Assembly: GCF_002858865.1 (NCBI RefSeq)
Contig: NZ_PJRR01000013.1
Coordinates: 1-64,000 of the forward strand
Direction: 5' to 3'
DNA: 64,000 nucleotides
Origin: Caulobacter vibrioides
GTDB lineage: Bacteria > Pseudomonadota > Alphaproteobacteria > Caulobacterales > Caulobacteraceae
Each line of letters starts with the position of its first letter. The stretch's first letter is position 1. The notes under the pieces are model-generated. The model ran no database searches, was not told the DNA's origin, and saw only the letters and a program-made list of their open reading frames with translations. Both the position numbers and the translations under genes were made by a program. Positions 18,835 to 27,687 of this stretch are shown here, in pieces.

Positions 18835-20148
18835 TTAGACCGGCCAAGTCTCGGGGCTCATCGCCAGGACCTCGCCGGCCAGATAGAGCGAGCCGCAGAT
18901 CAGGATATGAGGGGCCGGCTCCAGCTGGAGCGCGCGATCGAGCGCCTCCGCCACTGAATCGCAGGCGCTGGCTCGCAAGCCCGCCAGTTCAGCGGCGGCG
19001 GCCGTGTTGGCGGCGCTGGCGGCGGCGTGGCCCTCGAAGGTCACGGTGAAGACCTTGGTCGCCACGCCCCGGAAGGCGCCGAAGAAGCCGGCGGCGTCCT
19101 TGTTGGCGAGCAGACCCGAGATCAGCGCCACCGGCCTGCCGTCGCGAGCGGCGAGATCGGCGACGGCGCGGGAGACGGCCAAGCCCGCGTGCGGATTGTG
19201 GCCGCCGTCCAGCCAGAGATCCGCGCCCGCCGCCTTGGCCCGTTCGGCCAACGGACCGGCGGTCAGGCGCTGGAAGCGGGCCGGCCACACGGTCGATTCC
19301 AGGCCTCGCGCCATGGCGGTCTCGTCGATACGCGGATCGCCCAGCGCCAAAAGGGCGGCGACCGCGAGGCCGGCATTGGCGAACTGATGCTCGCCGGGCA
19401 GCGACGGGGCGGGCAGGTCCAGCAGACGGTCCTGCATCTGGACCAGCAGCCGCCCCCGCTCGCTCCAGGCGTCGAAGTCGCGGCCCATCAGCGTCAGCGA
19501 AACCCCGGCGCGATCGGCGGCGGCCTCGATGACGGGCTCGGCGTCCTCGTGCTGCCGGGCCGAAACGGCCGGCGCGCCAGGCTTGATGATTCCCGCCTTC
19601 TCGCCGGCGATCTGGCCGATCGTGTCGCCGAGGAACTCGCGATGATCCAGATCGACCGGAGCGATCACGCTGACCTTGGGCGTGACGACATTGGTCGCGT
19701 CGAGGAGTCCGCCCAGGCCCACCTCGATGATGCACAGATCGGCCGGGACCTCGGCGAAGGCGACGAAGGCGGCGGCCGTGGTGATCTCGAAAAAGGTGAT
19801 CGGCTGGCCGGCGTTGGCCTGCTCGACGCGGTCCAGCACGTCGGCCAGGTGCGCGTCGGTGATCAGCGTCCCGGCCAGGCGGATGCGCTCGGAAAAGCGG
19901 ACCAGGTGCGGCGAGGTGAAGACGTGGACCTTCAGACCCGCCGCCTCGGCCATGGCGCGCAGGAAGGCGACCGTCGAGCCCTTGCCGTTGGTGCCGGCCA
20001 CGTGGATCACAGGCGGCAGGCGGTCCTGAGGATCGCCCAAAGCGGCGCACAGCCGCCGCATCCGGTCCAGCGACAGATCGATCAGCTTCGGATGCAGCGC
20101 CTGAAGCCGCGCGAGGGCGGCGTCGTGGGCGCGGAGATGGTCGGTCAC
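18835..20148 (-). CDS. folC: dihydrofolate synthase / folylpolyglutamate synthase
   Basis: A 437-residue Mur-ligase-family enzyme that adds L-glutamate to dihydropteroate and to tetrahydrofolate. It has the ATP-binding loop VAGTNGKGSTVAFLRA near residue 50, the SPHLVRFSERI folate loop and the DGGHNPHAG motif in the C-terminal domain. It starts at a GTG 9 nt after accD. The trpFBA-accD-folC order is conserved in many proteobacteria and places folate polyglutamylation under the same transcript as tryptophan and fatty acid genes. Confidence 0.96.
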   Translation of the reverse strand: MTDHLRAHDAALARLQALHPKLIDLSLDRMRRLCAALGDPQDRLPPVIHVAGTNGKGSTVAFLRAMAEAAGLKVHVFTSPHLVRFSERIRLAGTLITDAHLADVLDRVEQANAGQPITFFEITTAAAFVAFAEVPADLCIIEVGLGGLLDATNVVTPKVSVIAPVDLDHREFLGDTIGQIAGEKAGIIKPGAPAVSARQHEDAEPVIEAAADRAGVSLTLMGRDFDAWSERGRLLVQMQDRLLDLPAPSLPGEHQFANAGLAVAALLALGDPRIDETAMARGLESTVWPARFQRLTAGPLAERAKAAGADLWLDGGHNPHAGLAVSRAVADLAARDGRPVALISGLLANKDAAGFFGAFRGVATKVFTVTFEGHAAASAANTAAAAELAGLRASACDSVAEALDRALQLEPAPHILICGSLYLAGEVLAMSPETWPV

Positions 20149-20157
20149 GCCGAAGCT

Positions 20158-21081
20158 CTAGGCCGCCTGGCGCTTGCGGCCCATCATCAGGGTGCCCAGC
20201 AGCGAGCCCAGGACTTCCGGCAGCTCCTTGCGGTGCGTGACGCGGTCGACCATGCCCTTTTCGACGAGGTACTCCGAGCGCTGGAAGCCCGGCGGCAGGG
20301 TCTCGCGGATGGTCTGTTCGATGACGCGCGGACCGGCGAAGCCGATCAGGGCGCCCGGCTCGGCCAGGTGGATATCACCGAGCATGGCGTAGGAGGCGGT
20401 GACGCCGCCGGTGGTCGGGTCGGTCAGGACCACGACGTAGGGAAGGGCCGCGTCCTTCAGCTCGTTGATGGCCAGCGTGGTGCGGGCCATCTGCATCAGC
20501 GACAGCGCGCCTTCCTGCATCCGCGCGCCACCGGCGGCGGTGAAGGCGATCATCGGGACCTGGCGTTCCAGGGCGGCCTTGGCGGCGGCGATGAAGCCCT
20601 CGCCCGCGGCCATGCCCAGCGACCCGCCCATGAAGGCGAAGTCTTGCACCAGCACCACGGCGTCGACGCCGCCGACCTTGCCATAGCCGATGGCCATGGC
20701 GTCCGGCTCGCCCGTCGCCTTGCGAGCGGCGACCAGACGGTCCTTGTAGGGCTTGCCGTCCGAGAACTTCAGCGGGTCCTCGACGACCGGCGGGGTCGGC
20801 AGGGCCTCGTACTGACCGTCATCGAAAGTGAACTTGAAGCGGGCTTCGGGCCCGATCCGCATGTGGCGACCGGCCGGCGTGACCCACAGGGCCGCCTCCA
20901 GGTCGGAGCGGAAGATCATCTCGCCCGTATCGGGGCACTTGACCCAGAGATTCTCGGGCGTCTCGCGCTTGGCGAACGCGCCGCGTACGCCGGGCGCGAT
21001 CCGCGACAGCCAACCGCCGCCCCGGCGCTCCGCTGTTTTCTTGTCGCCCTTTTTCGGGTCCTGGGGTTCAGCCATAGCCAT
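20158..21081 (-). CDS. accD: acetyl-CoA carboxylase carboxyltransferase beta subunit
   Basis: A 307-residue beta subunit that, with AccA, transfers carboxyl from biotin to acetyl-CoA to make malonyl-CoA. The carboxyltransferase core is intact ([54 protein letters not shown]). The N-terminal zinc ribbon is not: only one of the four expected cysteines remains ([13 protein letters not shown]), as in other alphaproteobacterial AccD. It lies 12 nt after trpA. A second ATG two codons in (21075) is an equally possible start. Confidence 0.96.
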   Translation of the reverse strand: MAMAEPQDPKKGDKKTAERRGGGWLSRIAPGVRGAFAKRETPENLWVKCPDTGEMIFRSDLEAALWVTPAGRHMRIGPEARFKFTFDDGQYEALPTPPVVEDPLKFSDGKPYKDRLVAARKATGEPDAMAIGYGKVGGVDAVVLVQDFAFMGGSLGMAAGEGFIAAAKAALERQVPMIAFTAAGGARMQEGALSLMQMARTTLAINELKDAALPYVVVLTDPTTGGVTASYAMLGDIHLAEPGALIGFAGPRVIEQTIRETLPPGFQRSEYLVEKGMVDRVTHRKELPEVLGSLLGTLMMGRKRQAA

Positions 21082-21093
21082 AGCCTTAAAGCC

Positions 21094-21921
21094 TCACTTC
21101 GTCCCGACTCGCGCCGAACGCACAGCCTTAGCCAGCTCCGACGCTTTTAGAAGAACCTTCTCGGTCACGTTTTCGTTCAACTGCGCCGCCGACTCGATTT
21201 CATCGACCAGGGCCGAGCCGACGACGGCCGCGTCCGCCACCTTGGCGACGGCGGCGGCCTGGTCCGGCGTGCGGATACCAAAGCCCACGGCGACCGGCAG
21301 GCCCGAGGCCTTGCGCAGGCGCTCGACGGCGGGGGCCACATCGGCCGCGTCGGCCGACTTCACTCCGGTCACCCCGGCGACCGAGACGTAATAGACGAAG
21401 CCCGAGGTGCGGCGCACCACCATCGGCAGGCGGGCGTCATCGGTGGTCGGGGCCGCGAGACGAATCAGGGCGATGCCCTCGGCTTCCAGCGCGTCCGACA
21501 GCGGGTCGGCCTCTTCGGGCGGGCAGTCGACGATGATCAGGCCATCGACCCCGGCCTTGGCGGCCAGCGCTGCGAAGGTCTCGAAGCCCTTGTTCAGAAC
21601 CGGGTTCAGATAGCCCATCAGGATGATCGGCGTGTCCTGGTCGCCTTCGCGGAAGGCGGCCACCAGATCCAGCGTGCCCTGCAGGGTCATGCCGGACTTC
21701 AGGCCGCGCTGGGCGGCGCGCTGGATGGTCGGGCCCTCGGCCATCGGATCAGAGAACGGAAAGCCCAGCTCGATCAGGTCCGCGCCGGCGGCGGGCAGGC
21801 CCTTGAGCACGGAAAGCGTCGTGGCGGCGTCAGGATCGCCGGCCATGACATAGGTCACGAAGCCGGCGCGGTTTTCGGCCTTCAGCGCCGCAAAGCGGCG
21901 ATCGATACGGTCTTTGGTCAC
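21094..21921 (-). CDS. trpA: tryptophan synthase alpha chain
   Basis: A 275-residue TIM barrel that cleaves indole-3-glycerol phosphate to indole. The catalytic Glu lies in DLIELGFPFSDPMAEGPTIQ, the second acid in VDGLIIVDCPPEEA, and the phosphate-binding end is in VGFGIRTPDQA. It is 12 nt after trpB in the usg-trpFBA operon. Length is typical. Confidence 0.97.
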   Translation of the reverse strand: MTKDRIDRRFAALKAENRAGFVTYVMAGDPDAATTLSVLKGLPAAGADLIELGFPFSDPMAEGPTIQRAAQRGLKSGMTLQGTLDLVAAFREGDQDTPIILMGYLNPVLNKGFETFAALAAKAGVDGLIIVDCPPEEADPLSDALEAEGIALIRLAAPTTDDARLPMVVRRTSGFVYYVSVAGVTGVKSADAADVAPAVERLRKASGLPVAVGFGIRTPDQAAAVAKVADAAVVGSALVDEIESAAQLNENVTEKVLLKASELAKAVRSARVGTK

Positions 21922-21933
21922 GCGAGGTCGGTC

Positions 21934-23154
21934 CTAGATCTTGCGCCCGAGGGCTTCGGCCACCGTGAAGATGTCCTTGTCGCCGCGACCGCAGAGATTC
22001 ATCACCACGATCTTGCCCTTGCCCAGCTCCTGGGCGATTTCGCCGACCCGGGCCAGGGCGTGGGCCGGCTCCAGGGCCGGGATGATGCCTTCCAGCGTCG
22101 AGCACAGTTTGAAGGCCTCCAAGGCCTCGGTGTCCGTGGTCGAGACATATTCGGCGCGGCCGATGTCGTGCAGGAACGAGTGCTCGGGGCCGATGCCCGG
22201 ATAGTCGAGGCCAGCCGAGATCGAGTGAGCGTCGATGATCTGGCCGTCGTCGTCCTGCAGCAGGTAGGTGCGGTTGCCGTGCAGCACGCCAGGACGGCCG
22301 CCGGTCAGCGAGGCGGCGTGCTTGTCGGTGGAGACGCCGTGGCCGGCCGCCTCGACGCCGATCAGGCGCACACCCTCGTCGCCGAGGAACGGGTGGAAGA
22401 GGCCGATGGCGTTGGAGCCGCCGCCGATGCAGGCGACCACCGCGTCGGGCAGTCGGCCTTCCATTTCGAGGATCTGCTCACGCGCTTCGGCGCCGATCAC
22501 GCTCTGGAAGTCACGGACCATCACCGGATAGGGGTGCGGGCCGGCGGCCGTGCCGATCAGGTAATAGGTGTCATGCACGTTGGTCACCCAATCGCGCATC
22601 GCTTCGTTCATGGCGTCCTTCAGGGTGCCGGTGCCCGAGCTGACGGGGCGAACTTCCGCGCCCAGCAGGTTCATGCGGAAGACATTGGGCTTCTGCCGCT
22701 CGACGTCGGTGGCGCCCATATAGACCACGCAGGGCAGGCCAAAGCGGGCGCAGACGGTGGCGGTGGCCACGCCGTGCTGGCCAGCGCCGGTCTCGGCGAT
22801 GATCCGGGTCTTGCCCATGCGCATGGCCAGAAGGATCTGGCCCAGGGCGTTGTTGATCTTGTGCGAGCCGGTGTGATTCAGCTCGTCGCGCTTGAAATAG
22901 ATCTTGGCCCCGCCGAAGTGCTCGGTCAGGCGCTCGGCGAAATAGAGCGGGCTCGGCCGGCCGGCGTAATGGGTGTTGTAGCTTTTCAGCTGCGCCTGGA
23001 ATTCCGGATCGGCCTTGGCGTCGGCATAGGCCTTGCCCAGGTCCAGGACCAGCGGCATCAGGGTCTCGGCGACATAGCGGCCGCCGAACCCGCCAAAGCG
23101 GCCCTCCGCATCGGGATAGGCCGAGTAGTCATTGGGTTTCGCAGGAGCGTTCAC
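21934..23154 (-). CDS. trpB: tryptophan synthase beta chain
   Basis: About 406 residues. A PLP enzyme condensing indole with serine. The PLP lysine is in [18 protein letters not shown], the phosphate loop is GGGSNAIG, and [10 protein letters not shown] is the serine/COMM region. I prefer the GTG at 23154 (GGAAG five bases upstream, product beginning [15 protein letters not shown]) to the in-frame TTG at 23166. It follows trpF closely. Confidence 0.97.
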   Translation of the reverse strand: MNAPAKPNDYSAYPDAEGRFGGFGGRYVAETLMPLVLDLGKAYADAKADPEFQAQLKSYNTHYAGRPSPLYFAERLTEHFGGAKIYFKRDELNHTGSHKINNALGQILLAMRMGKTRIIAETGAGQHGVATATVCARFGLPCVVYMGATDVERQKPNVFRMNLLGAEVRPVSSGTGTLKDAMNEAMRDWVTNVHDTYYLIGTAAGPHPYPVMVRDFQSVIGAEAREQILEMEGRLPDAVVACIGGGSNAIGLFHPFLGDEGVRLIGVEAAGHGVSTDKHAASLTGGRPGVLHGNRTYLLQDDDGQIIDAHSISAGLDYPGIGPEHSFLHDIGRAEYVSTTDTEALEAFKLCSTLEGIIPALEPAHALARVGEIAQELGKGKIVVMNLCGRGDKDIFTVAEALGRKI

Positions 23155-23176
23155 GAGGGCTTCCAAGCTGGGCTTT

Positions 23177-23836
23177 TCAGTCTTTGGCGCGTTTGACGGC
23201 GTCGAGAAACGCCGAGATCAGAGCCGGGTCCTTTAGGCCGGGACCACGCTCCACGCCAGAAGAAACGTCCACCAGAGGCGTTCCGGAGGTCTTGATGGCC
23301 TCACCGACGTTCCACGGATCAAGCCCCCCGGCCAGGAAATGCGGCCGCGAAAAACGTCGCCCGGCCAGCAGGCCCCAGTCGAAGCGGGCGCCAGTGCCGC
23401 CGGGCAGGACCGAACCTTCCACGGGCCTGGCGTCGAACATCAGGTGTTGGGCCACGCCGTCAAAGGCCGCAGCCTGATCGACATCCGCCGATGAGGAGAC
23501 GGAAAAGGCCTTGATCACCCCGACGCCGGCGCGGGCGGCGATCTCGCGAACCCGCGAGGGCGTCTCCTTGCCGTGCACCTGGATCAGGTCGGGCCGCATC
23601 GTCGCCATCAGGCGGTCGATCAGGGCGTCGTCCGGATCGACGGTGACGGCGACCGTCTGTACGCCCCGGCCGCGAACCGGCTCCACAAGGCGCGCGGCGA
23701 CTTCGGGCGCGACATTGCGCGGGCTCTTGTCGAAGAAGACAAAGCCCAGGAACGCGGCGGCGCCGTCAAAGGCGGCCTTGACCGTCTCGGGCGTCGACAG
23801 TCCGCAGATCTTGGCCCCATGGGCGGAAATGCTCAT
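23177..23836 (-). CDS. trpF: phosphoribosylanthranilate isomerase
   Basis: A 219-residue TIM barrel catalysing the Amadori rearrangement of PRA to CdRP in tryptophan synthesis. The general base Cys is in [10 protein letters not shown] and the general acid Asp in [18 protein letters not shown] and [15 protein letters not shown] are the phosphate-binding loops. It is 49 nt after usg and 22 nt before trpB. Confidence 0.97.
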   Translation of the reverse strand: MSISAHGAKICGLSTPETVKAAFDGAAAFLGFVFFDKSPRNVAPEVAARLVEPVRGRGVQTVAVTVDPDDALIDRLMATMRPDLIQVHGKETPSRVREIAARAGVGVIKAFSVSSSADVDQAAAFDGVAQHLMFDARPVEGSVLPGGTGARFDWGLLAGRRFSRPHFLAGGLDPWNVGEAIKTSGTPLVDVSSGVERGPGLKDPALISAFLDAVKRAKD

Positions 23837-23885
23837 CGCCGGGGGAGTTACGGGCGGGGAAGCCGCCGCGCAACCCCGGCGATGC

Positions 23886-24155
23886 TCATTGCAGCGTGAA
23901 GACGCCGTTCACGACCCGCCATTCCCGGGGACTGATCAGCCGGTTGTGCGCCACCCGCACCGAATGCAGCACCCCGTCCAGCTCCTTGGCCCAGAAATCC
24001 AGGAACCCCTTCAGGGTCGGGAATTTCGGCGCCAGATCATACTCCTGCCAGACATAGAGCTGCAGCAGGCCGGGGTGGTCGGGCATGTGGTAGTGAATTT
24101 CGGCCGTGGTCAGGCCGTAGCCCATCATCTGCAGCTCGAACGCCTTACTCGCCAT
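23886..24155 (-). CDS. usg: Usg protein (trp operon leader gene)
   Basis: An 89-residue soluble protein matching the Usg family, so named for the gene upstream of trpF in Caulobacter. Its sequence has a conserved aromatic middle (GLLQLYVWQEYDLAPKFPTLKGFLDFW) and a C-terminal ISPREWR. No enzymatic motif is visible. Its function is not established. Its steady position ahead of trpFBA suggests a link to tryptophan synthesis or to expression of the operon. Confidence 0.92.
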   Translation of the reverse strand: MASKAFELQMMGYGLTTAEIHYHMPDHPGLLQLYVWQEYDLAPKFPTLKGFLDFWAKELDGVLHSVRVAHNRLISPREWRVVNGVFTLQ

Positions 24156-24277
24156 CGAAGAGCCTCCGACAAACGTTCCGACACCAGAAGATTTGGCCGA
24201 CTTGGCGAGTCGCTCAAGCGGCGCGTTGTCGCGGGCTGACAGAGCCTCCTGCCCCTCGATGAGGAAGGGTGAGAGAA

Positions 24278-24305
24278 CAATCCTCCCCCTCGCGAGGGAG
24301 GATTG
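24278..24305. repeat. short hairpin sharing type B repeat ends
   Basis: CAATCCTCCC and GGGAGGATTG form a perfect 10-bp stem with an 8-nt loop. The arm equals the terminal sequence of the repeat at 14395-14508, so this looks like a shrunken copy. It lies just after the maeB stop and may act as its terminator, although there is no T-run. The rest of 24156-24320 shows no gene. Confidence 0.65.
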
Positions 24306-24320
24306 AGCCGTCTCCCGCGA

Positions 24321-26621
24321 TCACCCCTCGCCGTCGTCCACCGGCTGATCGTAGGCGGCCATCATCGCCATGTTCAGGATCTTGGACACCGAGGCCGACA
24401 GCGGCGCGATCTGCACCGACTTGGAGAGGCCCAGGAGCACCGGGCCGATCACCGTGGCGCCGCCCAGCGACTGCACCAGCTTGGTCGAGATCGAGGCGGC
24501 GTGGATGGCCGGCATGATCAGGATATTGGCGCTGTCGGTCAGACGCATGAACGGATAGTTGGCGCGCTTTTCCGGATCCAGGGCCAGTTCGGGGGGCATC
24601 TCGCCCTCGTACTCGAAGTCGACATCCATCTCGTCGAGCATGGCCACGGCCTCGCGGACCTTTTCCGAGCGCAGGCCCATCGGGTTGCCGAAGGTCGAGT
24701 AGCTCATGAAGGCCACGCGCGGCTTGAAGCCCAGGCGCTTGACGGCGCGAGCCGCTTCGCAGGCGATCTCGACCAGCTCGTCAGCCTCGGGCAGCTCGGT
24801 GACATTGGTGTCGGCCACGAAGATCGTCCGGCCCTTGGCCAGCACCACCGACATGCCCATGATCCGGCCGCCGGGGGCGGGATCGACGACGCGCAGCACC
24901 TCTTCCAGCGCCTGGTCGAAGCTGCGGGTGACGCCGGTGACCATGCCGTCGGCCTCGCCCAGCGTGACCATCGAGGCGGCGAAGCTGTTGCGGTCCTGGT
25001 TGATCAGGCGCTGGACGTCGCGCTTCAGATAGCCCTGGCGCTGTAGGCGGGCATAGAGCGCGTCGACATAGTCCGGATTGCGGTCCGACAGGCGGGCGTT
25101 GATGATCTCCAGACCCGCCGTGTCGGGATCCAGGCCCACCAGCTTCATGTTCTCGTGCACCAGGTTCTCGCGGCCGCACAGGATGGCCTTGCCGAACCCG
25201 CCGCTCTGATAGGCGTAGGCGGCGCGGATGACGCTGGGGTCCTCGCCTTCGGCGAAGACGATGCGCTTGGGATTGGCCAGCACCGAGCCGGAGATCTTCT
25301 GCAGGAAGCCGGCGGTCGGATCCAGGCGCTGGGCCAGACCCGCGCGATAGGCGTCCATGTCGGCGATCGGCTTGCGGGCCACGCCGGTGTCCATCGCCGC
25401 CTGGGCGACGAACGGCGGCACATACCAGATGAGGCGCGGGTCGAAGGCCGACGGGATGATGTAGTCGGGACCGAACTTCAGCTGACGGCCGTGATAGGCG
25501 GCGGCGACCTCGTCGGGCACGTCCTCGCGGGCCAGCATGGCCAGGGCCTGGGCGCAGGCGATCTTCATCTCGTGGTTCACGCGGCGGGCCCGCACGTCCA
25601 GCGCGCCGCGGAAGATGTAGGGGAAGCCCAGGACGTTGTTGACCTGGTTGGGATAGTCGCTGCGCCCCGTGCCCATGATCGCGTCCTTGCGCACGCGCTT
25701 GACCTCTTCGGGCGTGATCTCCGGATCGGGATTGGCCATGGCGAAGATGACCGGGTTGGGGGCCATCGAGGCGATCATCTCAGGCGTGAAGGCGCCCTTG
25801 GCCGAAAGCCCCAGCAGCACGTCGGCGCCGACCACGGCCTCCGCGAGCGTGCGCTTGTCGGTCTCGACCGCATGGGCGCTCTTCCACTGGTTCATGCCCT
25901 CGGTGCGGCCGCGATAGAGCACGCCCTTGGAGTCGACGGCGATGCAGTTCTCGGCCCGCACGCCCATGGCCTTGATCAGCTCCAGCGAGGCGATGCCGGC
26001 CGCGCCGGGGCCGTTCAGCACGACCTTCACGTCCTCGATCTTCTTGCCGGTGATGTGGCAGGCGTTGATCAAGCCGGCCGCGCAGATGATCGCCGTGCCG
26101 TGCTGGTCGTCATGGAACACCGGGATGTCGAGCAGCTCCTGCAGCTCGGTCTCGATGCGGAAGCACTCGGGGCTCTTGATGTCTTCCAGATTGATGCCGC
26201 CGAAGGTGACGCCGATGTTCTTGACCACCGTGATGATCTCGTCGGGGTCCTTGGTGGTGACCTCGATGTCGATCGAGTCGACGTCGCCGAAGCGCTTGAA
26301 GAGGACGCTCTTACCTTCCATCACCGGCTTGGAGGCCAGGGCCCCCAGGTCGCCGAGGCCCAGGATCGCGGTGCCGTTCGAGATCACCGCCACCAGGTTG
26401 CCCTTGGAGGTGTACTCATAAGCCATGTCCGGATCGGCGGCGATGGCGTGGACGGGGACGGCGACGCCCGGCGAATAGGCCAAGCTCAGGTCACGCTGGG
26501 TGGCCATCGGCTTGGTCGGCACGATGGCGATCTTGCCGGGGGTCGGATAGCGGTGGAAGGCCAGGGCCTCCGCGTCGGTGAAGGTCTTGCGTTCCGCGTC
26601 GCTCATGTCGGCGTTCCCCAT
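24321..26621 (-). CDS. maeB: NADP-dependent malic enzyme with phosphotransacetylase-like domain
   Basis: A 766-residue fusion typical of proteobacterial MaeB. Residues ~1-430 form the malic enzyme domain (LAYSPGVAVPV, FHDDQHGTA metal/substrate site, VVLNGPGAAGIASLELI nucleotide loop). Residues ~440-766 form a phosphate acetyl/butyryltransferase-like domain (RIVFAEGEDPSVIRAAYAYQ), which in characterised homologues is regulatory (acetyl-CoA sensing). It decarboxylates malate to pyruvate with NADP+, supplying NADPH and pyruvate for gluconeogenic growth. Confidence 0.96.
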   Translation of the reverse strand: MGNADMSDAERKTFTDAEALAFHRYPTPGKIAIVPTKPMATQRDLSLAYSPGVAVPVHAIAADPDMAYEYTSKGNLVAVISNGTAILGLGDLGALASKPVMEGKSVLFKRFGDVDSIDIEVTTKDPDEIITVVKNIGVTFGGINLEDIKSPECFRIETELQELLDIPVFHDDQHGTAIICAAGLINACHITGKKIEDVKVVLNGPGAAGIASLELIKAMGVRAENCIAVDSKGVLYRGRTEGMNQWKSAHAVETDKRTLAEAVVGADVLLGLSAKGAFTPEMIASMAPNPVIFAMANPDPEITPEEVKRVRKDAIMGTGRSDYPNQVNNVLGFPYIFRGALDVRARRVNHEMKIACAQALAMLAREDVPDEVAAAYHGRQLKFGPDYIIPSAFDPRLIWYVPPFVAQAAMDTGVARKPIADMDAYRAGLAQRLDPTAGFLQKISGSVLANPKRIVFAEGEDPSVIRAAYAYQSGGFGKAILCGRENLVHENMKLVGLDPDTAGLEIINARLSDRNPDYVDALYARLQRQGYLKRDVQRLINQDRNSFAASMVTLGEADGMVTGVTRSFDQALEEVLRVVDPAPGGRIMGMSVVLAKGRTIFVADTNVTELPEADELVEIACEAARAVKRLGFKPRVAFMSYSTFGNPMGLRSEKVREAVAMLDEMDVDFEYEGEMPPELALDPEKRANYPFMRLTDSANILIMPAIHAASISTKLVQSLGGATVIGPVLLGLSKSVQIAPLSASVSKILNMAMMAAYDQPVDDGEG

Positions 26622-26860
26622 TCCTGCTGCGCAAGTTGATCAAGGGGCGGGCCGATCGATGCGGACACGCCCTTATATGTCCGCACCGTAGCGACGGGGA
26701 CCGGGCGTCACAACCGGGTCAGAACGCGAAAATCCCTGCAAACGCTTGTTGGACTTGGCGTTGCGTCAAGCGCGACGCCCTCGGGGAAGGCGGCGTGAGG
26801 TTGACCTGAAGGGGCGGAACAGGTGATTTGCCCAAGGTCAGTTTTCTCCCGGAGTCCGCC

Positions 26861-27634
26861 TTGTCCCAGCCCGTGAAGATCGCGATCGCCGGCGCCAATG
26901 GCCGCATGGGCCGCGCCGTCGCCCAGGCGCTGGAAGGTCGGAGCGACGCCGTGGTCGCCGCCCGCTTCGAGCGTCCCGGCGTCGCGGGCGAAGGCCTTGT
27001 CGCGCGCGAGACCGCCCTGGCCGCCGCCGAGGCGGTGATCGACTTCACCCTGCCCGAGGCCTCGGTCGCCCTGGCCGAAGAGGCCGCCGCGAACGGCGGT
27101 CCGGCGCTGGTCATCGGCTCCACCGGGTTCTCGGACGAGCAGCTGGCCCGCATCGACGCGGCCGCGCAGCAGATCGTCATCGTCCGCTCGGGCAACTATT
27201 CGCTGGGCGTGAACATGCTGATGGGCCTGGTGCGCCAGGCCGCCGCCGCCCTGCCAGCTCAGGATTGGGATATCGAAGTCTTCGAGGCCCACCACAAGCG
27301 CAAGATCGACGCGCCGTCGGGCACGGCCCTGATGCTGGGCGAAGCGGCCGCCGAAGGACGAGGCGTCAACCTCGCCGAGGTCTCGGACCGCGGCCGCGAC
27401 GGCGTCACCGGTCCCCGCAAGGAAGGGGACATCGGCTTTTCGGTGGTGCGCGGCGGCGGGATCATCGGCGAGCACAGCGTGATCTTCGCCGGCGAGAGCG
27501 AGAGCCTGACCCTGTCACACTCGGCCATCGACCGGGGCCTGTTCGCGCGCGGCGCCATCGCCGCCGCCGTCTGGGTCAAGGGCAAGCCGCCAGGCCTCTA
27601 CGACATGCAGGACGTGCTGGGCTTCAAGAAATAG
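26861..27634 (+). CDS. dapB: 4-hydroxy-tetrahydrodipicolinate reductase
   Basis: About 257 residues. It reduces HTPA with NAD(P)H in the diaminopimelate/lysine pathway. It has an N-terminal dinucleotide loop ([14 protein letters not shown]), [13 protein letters not shown]-like core, and the catalytic segment [15 protein letters not shown] with the general acid His and Lys. I chose the TTG at 26861 because GGAG lies six bases upstream and the product begins [18 protein letters not shown] at 26828 would add 11 residues. It is separated from ydbH by 53 nt. Confidence 0.95.
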   Translation: MSQPVKIAIAGANGRMGRAVAQALEGRSDAVVAARFERPGVAGEGLVARETALAAAEAVIDFTLPEASVALAEEAAANGGPALVIGSTGFSDEQLARIDAAAQQIVIVRSGNYSLGVNMLMGLVRQAAAALPAQDWDIEVFEAHHKRKIDAPSGTALMLGEAAAEGRGVNLAEVSDRGRDGVTGPRKEGDIGFSVVRGGGIIGEHSVIFAGESESLTLSHSAIDRGLFARGAIAAAVWVKGKPPGLYDMQDVLGFKK

Positions 27635-27687
27635 GGATCCAAAGCTTGGCCGGGGGGCTTTGTTAGGACACCAGACGCCAGGACGTG

